Of a DNA stretch of 64,000 bases, positions 60,413 through 64,000 are shown one piece after another. Source of the DNA: Psychrobacter sp. AH5. GTDB taxonomy: Bacteria; Pseudomonadota; Gammaproteobacteria; Pseudomonadales; Moraxellaceae. A program made the position numbers and the translations under genes. The stretch's first letter is position 1. Every line of letters starts with the position of its first letter. The notes under the pieces were generated by a model, which was not told the origin of the DNA, ran no database searches, and worked only from the letters and a program-made list of their open reading frames with translations. The stretch covers positions 1-64,000 of the forward strand of contig NZ_JAMBMT010000001.1 of the NCBI RefSeq assembly GCF_040371085.1. Reading direction: 5' to 3'.

Positions 60413-61815
60413 CCTGTACGCTCTCTTATAACTGTTAGGCTATCATCAACCATTAATTTGCCATCGACATAGACCTTACGCAGTAAGCTTTCACTATTAG
60501 CGTGAGTATCAGCTTTTAATTGCTCGGTCTTAACCGTTCTTACTTGACCCTTGCTATCTTTTATTAAGGCCAGTCGTCCTTTTTTGGAGCGTTTAGAATG
60601 ACTTGTAACTGGATCTTTATAGATATCTTGCCAATCGCCATTGATACAGATGGCGCTAGCTTTCATCGCCCAGCTCATCGTATCGCGGTTGACTTGTTGC
60701 AGCAAACCGCCGCCCATGCCAAAGGTGATATTTTCAGCGCTAAAGCCAGCTTCCATGACCGCATTGATGATTTTACCTAAGCTTTGCGCGCTGATACCAT
60801 CGCCTTGAATGAGCCGTACATAATCAGGCAGCACTTTATAGCCTTTGCTATTGATAGTAGTGCCAAATTTCACCGCTAAACGCTCTAAAGCTTCTCGCAC
60901 CACCTTAATCGGCTCGCCACTATCAGGTCTGATAACTAAAGTGCCGCCCATATTTTTGACCGCCTCCTTTAGCGCGTCACCCCAAATATTGTCGATAGCA
61001 TTCCATAAGTCGTAGCTGTCTGAAACTACCGAAAAGGCTTTATCTTTACCGCCAAATTGCTCAATCATATTAGCAAAAGCCGCCGTTTCGCCTTCGCGTC
61101 CCCAAGCAGTCATGGTGCTGTGCTCAGCGGCAGGAATAGAAAAAGCTGCCATGTCTTTATCCATTCCATACCAGCGACTAGCAGCCACCAAAGCGGTCAT
61201 CGAATCGGTACCCGAGAAATTAACTAAGTTTGCAAGACTGCCTAGCGCTACTGATTCAAAGCTTGAGGCTCCGCGCGCGCCAAAATCATGCAATCTAAAA
61301 GGTAGCGAATCAGTATTATCAGCGGACTTCTCTAATGCTTTACGAATAATACCTTTGCAATAATAGGAGATACTAGCGACCGTTGAGGGATACCAAATAG
61401 CGCGTAGTAGGGCGGTTTCAAGATAGCTTGGCAGCCAATAGAACTCAGGATCAGTATTGACAATCTGACAGACCACATTCGAGACTAGCACGATACTACC
61501 TTCAGGCACAGCCTCGATACATACTGGCAGATAGCCGCTGTGCTTCTCAAGCAAACGCTGCCAACCGCTACGATTGAAGGGTAGGCCATGTGCCTTAATC
61601 ACCAACTCCGCTTCATCGATATCTTGCTGAGTAATAGGGCGGCTAAGATACTCTTTGATAAAGGCTTGTAGACCGAAGAACACCACATCATAATCGCCAC
61701 CTCTAGCCTCAACATAGCTTGACATATACTCGCTACCCTTTGGGTATTGCACCCAGTGTGAGGTTTTATAACTGTCAGAATTTAAGATTAAATTTTTAAA
61801 ATTGCTGGTGTACAT
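60406..61815 (-). CDS. nadV: Nicotinamide phosphoribosyltransferase
   Basis: A 469-aa enzyme that makes NMN from nicotinamide and PRPP, the first step of the deamidation-free NAD salvage route. Recognisable segments: NLILNSDSYKTSHW near the start, SYVEARGG, LHDFGARGASS, SIPAAEHSTM, VSDSYDLWNA, VIRPDSGEP and FGMGGGLLQQVNRDT. GGAGTT precedes the start; ATG 61815 is preferred to the GTG just before it. The partner adenylyltransferase gene lies 106 nt upstream in the same direction, and an SGNH hydrolase overlaps the 3' end. Confidence 0.95.
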   Translation of the reverse strand: MYTSNFKNLILNSDSYKTSHWVQYPKGSEYMSSYVEARGGDYDVVFFGLQAFIKEYLSRPITQQDIDEAELVIKAHGLPFNRSGWQRLLEKHSGYLPVCIEAVPEGSIVLVSNVVCQIVNTDPEFYWLPSYLETALLRAIWYPSTVASISYYCKGIIRKALEKSADNTDSLPFRLHDFGARGASSFESVALGSLANLVNFSGTDSMTALVAASRWYGMDKDMAAFSIPAAEHSTMTAWGREGETAAFANMIEQFGGKDKAFSVVSDSYDLWNAIDNIWGDALKEAVKNMGGTLVIRPDSGEPIKVVREALERLAVKFGTTINSKGYKVLPDYVRLIQGDGISAQSLGKIINAVMEAGFSAENITFGMGGGLLQQVNRDTMSWAMKASAICINGDWQDIYKDPVTSHSKRSKKGRLALIKDSKGQVRTVKTEQLKADTHANSESLLRKVYVDGKLMVDDSLTVIRERTGW

Positions 61816-61921
61816 CACAGAACTCCTCTGCTTTAAAATACCGTAGCTGCTTTTTTAAGGGGCAGTTACGGCAGTTGACCCTTGCCGTCTATCGGCTTAG
61901 GTGGTAAAACGTAGTAATCAA

Positions 61922-62965
61922 TCAAAGCCCAACCATCTTTGTGATAATGGCATAATGATCTTCGAACATCATCTTGGCATCAAGCTCAGCCAGTGGTAAC
62001 CAAAAAGCGCGAGCGGCATCATCACCGCCTTTGACTTTTGGTAGACCTTCGGCATCACTCTTTAATTGTAAATAAAAAGCTTGGGTAATGGTGCGTCCAC
62101 GTGCGGAGCGATAAGGATCATCAAAGGTATGCTGACTGTGAAATGAGCCACGCAGTACTGGCTCTGGTACCTTGAGACGGGTCTCTTCGCGTAGCTCACG
62201 GATACAGGCATCAAATAGAGTCTCTTTGGGGTTGAGAAACCCGCCCGGCAAGGCCCAAAGACCACGTCCCGGCATACTGCGGCGCTCAACAAGTAAGATA
62301 TGTCCAGATTGCACCACCAAAGCATCGGCGGTCATGAAGGTCGGCGGATAGGGCGCCGCTTCCCATTGTTTTTTATACTTATCAATAAATCCCGCCTCTT
62401 CATGCAAGCGCTGATACTCGCAGGTTTCTCTAAATTCGCTGAGCACTTGACGAGTCGCCTCAGGGGTACGCTCAGGGGTTGGCATCGCGCCCATCAGATA
62501 GCTATCACGAATAGGAGTGGCGGATAGATTATGATAGTTTGGCACCGAGACTGAGGCCCAATAAGGAAATAGCGATAAATAGTAAGAAGAGCTGTCTTTT
62601 GAATGACCGATAAGACCAATATCAGCGTTTAGATCGCCGGTAACCGAACGTACGCTAGCTTGGACATATTTAAGCCAGCGCGTGTCGTTATAAAGCGCGT
62701 CATCAAGCGCTACGCAGTGGATTCTATCCGCCTCAGCTTTTGCATAAGCGCCTTTGATCATAGCAGTGCGCTCGCTGACCGAAAAAGGATTGCGCAGACT
62801 ACGCGGCAGATTAGCAGAGCCAATAAGTATAATAACCGCATCTGCGCGTTTTAGGGCTTCATTGATGACGGCCATATGCCCGCAATGAAAAGGCTGAAAG
62901 CGGCCGATAAAAACTAGATAATTATAATGTTTTTTATTATTTTTCTTGGCTGATGATTGGCTCAT
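61922..62965 (-). CDS. nadM: Bifunctional NMN adenylyltransferase / Nudix hydrolase
   Basis: A 347-aa fusion protein. Residues about 16-185 are an archaeal-type NadM nucleotidyltransferase with GRFQPFHCGH (21-30; HxGH-like) and the SATPIRDS motif (ISSTxxR-like). Residues about 207-345 are a Nudix domain with box from G242 to L264 (GFLNPKETLFDACIRELREE). It adenylates NMN to NAD; the Nudix half may cleave ADP-ribose or related compounds. GGAG precedes the ATG. Its gene is upstream of nadV, completing nicotinamide-to-NAD salvage. Confidence 0.95.
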   Translation of the reverse strand: MSQSSAKKNNKKHYNYLVFIGRFQPFHCGHMAVINEALKRADAVIILIGSANLPRSLRNPFSVSERTAMIKGAYAKAEADRIHCVALDDALYNDTRWLKYVQASVRSVTGDLNADIGLIGHSKDSSSYYLSLFPYWASVSVPNYHNLSATPIRDSYLMGAMPTPERTPEATRQVLSEFRETCEYQRLHEEAGFIDKYKKQWEAAPYPPTFMTADALVVQSGHILLVERRSMPGRGLWALPGGFLNPKETLFDACIRELREETRLKVPEPVLRGSFHSQHTFDDPYRSARGRTITQAFYLQLKSDAEGLPKVKGGDDAARAFWLPLAELDAKMMFEDHYAIITKMVGL

Positions 62966-63095
62966 ATAGCTCCATTCCCTACGACAAACTTATTTATTAT
63001 GGCGACAAGTGTATGCAATGACGCTAATACTGACACAGCTTAAGAGTGGCTGACAAGTGTAAAGATGTTTTGTGGAAGCACAAATAGATGCTTTA

Positions 63096-63122
63096 TAAAA
63101 AACCCCTCTAAAAATAGAAGGG
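63096..63122 (-). terminator. Terminator of the GST gene
   Basis: On the minus strand CCCTTCTA-TTTT-TAGAGGGG (one G-T pair) is followed by a T-run, 35 nt past the stop. Confidence 0.75.
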
Positions 63123-63156
63123 CTTTATAGTGATTATTTATCAAGCTAAGACTGAT

Positions 63157-63798
63157 CTATAGTGATTCAATCTTCTCTAGACCTTGTTGTTCAATGACGG
63201 CAGTCAAGCCATCATCAGCCTCCATACGTTTGATAAAGCCATTTATATTACTGTATTTGGATAAGTCAATCTCAAACTTCTTCGCCCAGGTTAGCGTTAT
63301 ATAGAGATAGACATCAGCCGTGGTTTTGGTGCCTGTTAAATAGTCCTGTTTACCCAATTGCTCATTAGGCAGTCTCATAAGATGAGCAATATTGTCTTTG
63401 GCTTTTTTCTTTAAGCTCTCTTGTGCCGCTTCTCCTTCCACAAAACCATCAGGACCGAACAGCGGCGCAAAAGCCTTGTGAACGTCAGCGTTAATAAAAG
63501 CTAACCAATGCATAATATCGGCTTTGCCCGCCGCTGAGGTATCCATACCAAAAATATTAGCCTCAGGATAATTGGCATCGATATAGACTTGGGTGGCGAT
63601 ATTTTGAGTGACGATGATGTCGGAGCCTTCAATGTTATCGACAATTGCAGGTACAGCGCCTTGTGGATTAATACGCAAATACTCTTCTGATTTGACTGAA
63701 TCATGATCTAGCAACTCAAGCTCATAATCAGCGCCAGTCCACTCCAAAGCGGTATGCGGCACGACTGCGCAAGTCCCTGGTATGACGTATAACTTCAT
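63157..63798 (-). CDS. Glutathione S-transferase family protein
   Basis: A 213-aa soluble GST with an N-terminal thioredoxin-like domain (about 1-80) and a helical C-terminal domain. The start MKLYVIPGTCAVVPH has Cys10 and Ser-like positions used in beta-class GSTs, and NPQGAVPAIV is the cis-Pro segment. The ATG follows AGGAGT. Sequence is most like bacterial beta/GstA-type enzymes. A Fur-like sequence sits 16 nt upstream. It is monocistronic. Confidence 0.9.
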   Translation of the reverse strand: MKLYVIPGTCAVVPHTALEWTGADYELELLDHDSVKSEEYLRINPQGAVPAIVDNIEGSDIIVTQNIATQVYIDANYPEANIFGMDTSAAGKADIMHWLAFINADVHKAFAPLFGPDGFVEGEAAQESLKKKAKDNIAHLMRLPNEQLGKQDYLTGTKTTADVYLYITLTWAKKFEIDLSKYSNINGFIKRMEADDGLTAVIEQQGLEKIESL

Positions 63799-63813
63799 AA
63801 TTTACTCCTGTTA

Positions 63814-63832
63814 ATTATTGATTATCATTATA
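63814..63832 (-). promoter_or_regulatory. Fur-box-like sequence upstream of the GST gene
   Basis: ATTATTGATTATCATTATA matches the 19-bp Fur consensus GATAATGATAATCATTATC at 14 of 19 positions by eye. It lies 16-34 nt upstream of the start codon. Confidence 0.35.
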
Positions 63833-63911
63833 AAGTCTAAACAGCGAGCTTAGGTAAGTCCGTTACCTTCTGTGAAGTTAGTAATAATAGTTGTAGCGCT
63901 ACTGATTAAGC

Positions 63912-64000
63912 TTAACTTGCATAGTTATCAATCCATGCAGCAACGGTAGGCCAAATCTCATTCGATGAATGGCGGCTCATTAGCACTCGCGTATGATCGT
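63912..64000 (-). CDS. C-terminal end of an unidentified gene, cut by the window edge
   Basis: An open frame runs from the window edge to a TAA at 63912-63914, encoding 28 residues that include HTRVLMSRHSSNEIWPTVA and end in NYAS. The rest of the gene is outside the window. The D-H at the visible start, followed by a helix, resembles the C-terminus of alpha/beta hydrolases, but 28 residues are too few to assign a family. Confidence 0.4.
   Translation of the reverse strand, partial: DHTRVLMSRHSSNEIWPTVAAWIDNYAS

Overview
The window is a chromosomal segment of a Psychrobacter-like gammaproteobacterium (Moraxellaceae). The 16S rRNA gene, moderate-to-low GC content, AT-rich spacers and gene families (VC_2705-type symporter pair, TsdA-type cytochrome, type B L31, NadV/NadM salvage) fit that group; the genus is an inference from the 16S sequence and the protein set. 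No IS element, prophage, integron or CRISPR array was seen. Apart from the rRNA operon and a few accessory-looking genes, this is core genome.

Layout. 1-5880: a complete rrn operon (two promoters, boxA sites, 16S, tRNA-Ile(GAT), tRNA-Ala(TGC), 23S, 5S, terminator) with RNase III processing stems around 16S and 23S. 6050-10412: a membrane protein resembling phage-abortive-infection proteins, a pirin, a cytosolic 5'-nucleotidase, a rhomboid protease and an unknown membrane protein. 10566-15084: a two-subunit Na+/solute symporter diverging from a Na+/alanine symporter. 15174-24847: ETF:ubiquinone oxidoreductase with an acidic N-terminal extension, DUF1285, MurI, a DUF4062-type protein, a candidate small RNA, a small acidic protein, an MltB-type lytic transglycosylase, DUF1499, thiopurine methyltransferase and MsrA. 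25068-28808: CmoA and CmoB (tRNA wobble uridine modification), DUF1176, and two tandem copies of a tiny membrane protein. 29162-35839: ArgS, a SPOR-domain protein, an orphan EIIC-like membrane protein, a TsdA-like cytochrome with a damaged first haem motif, and an SDR oxidoreductase.

36132-39863: tig-clpP-clpX on the minus strand. 40208-44152: RdgB, Fe-superoxide dismutase, a small inverted-repeat element, DUF72, and IspA. 44662-49107: fadB-fadA beta-oxidation genes and an acetoin-reductase-like SDR. 49311-51219: a run of isochorismatase-fold, DUF1287 and HD-domain genes. 51252-58816: phosphatidylserine decarboxylase, Dtd, M23 peptidase, DEDDh exonuclease, alpha/beta hydrolase, LOG-family protein, FAD oxidoreductase and a small lipoprotein. 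59211-59480: type B ribosomal protein L31 behind a structured leader. 59603-62965: a minus-strand run, nadM/nudix then nadV overlapping an SGNH hydrolase, which recycles nicotinamide to NAD in two steps. 63157-64000: a glutathione S-transferase and the C-terminal end of a gene cut by the window edge.

Genes that work together: fadBA feeds FADH2/ETF electrons to the ETF-QO; ClpX and ClpP form one protease with trigger factor upstream; CmoA makes the carboxy-SAM used by CmoB; NadV makes NMN that NadM adenylates. No large novel multi-gene system is evident. The most unusual items are the CxxFH haem site of the TsdA-like protein, the long VEPA-rich extension of ETF-QO, the candidate small RNA near 20494, the DUF4062 protein, the putative defence membrane protein beside the rrn operon, and the 42.0-42.3 kb inverted-repeat element.
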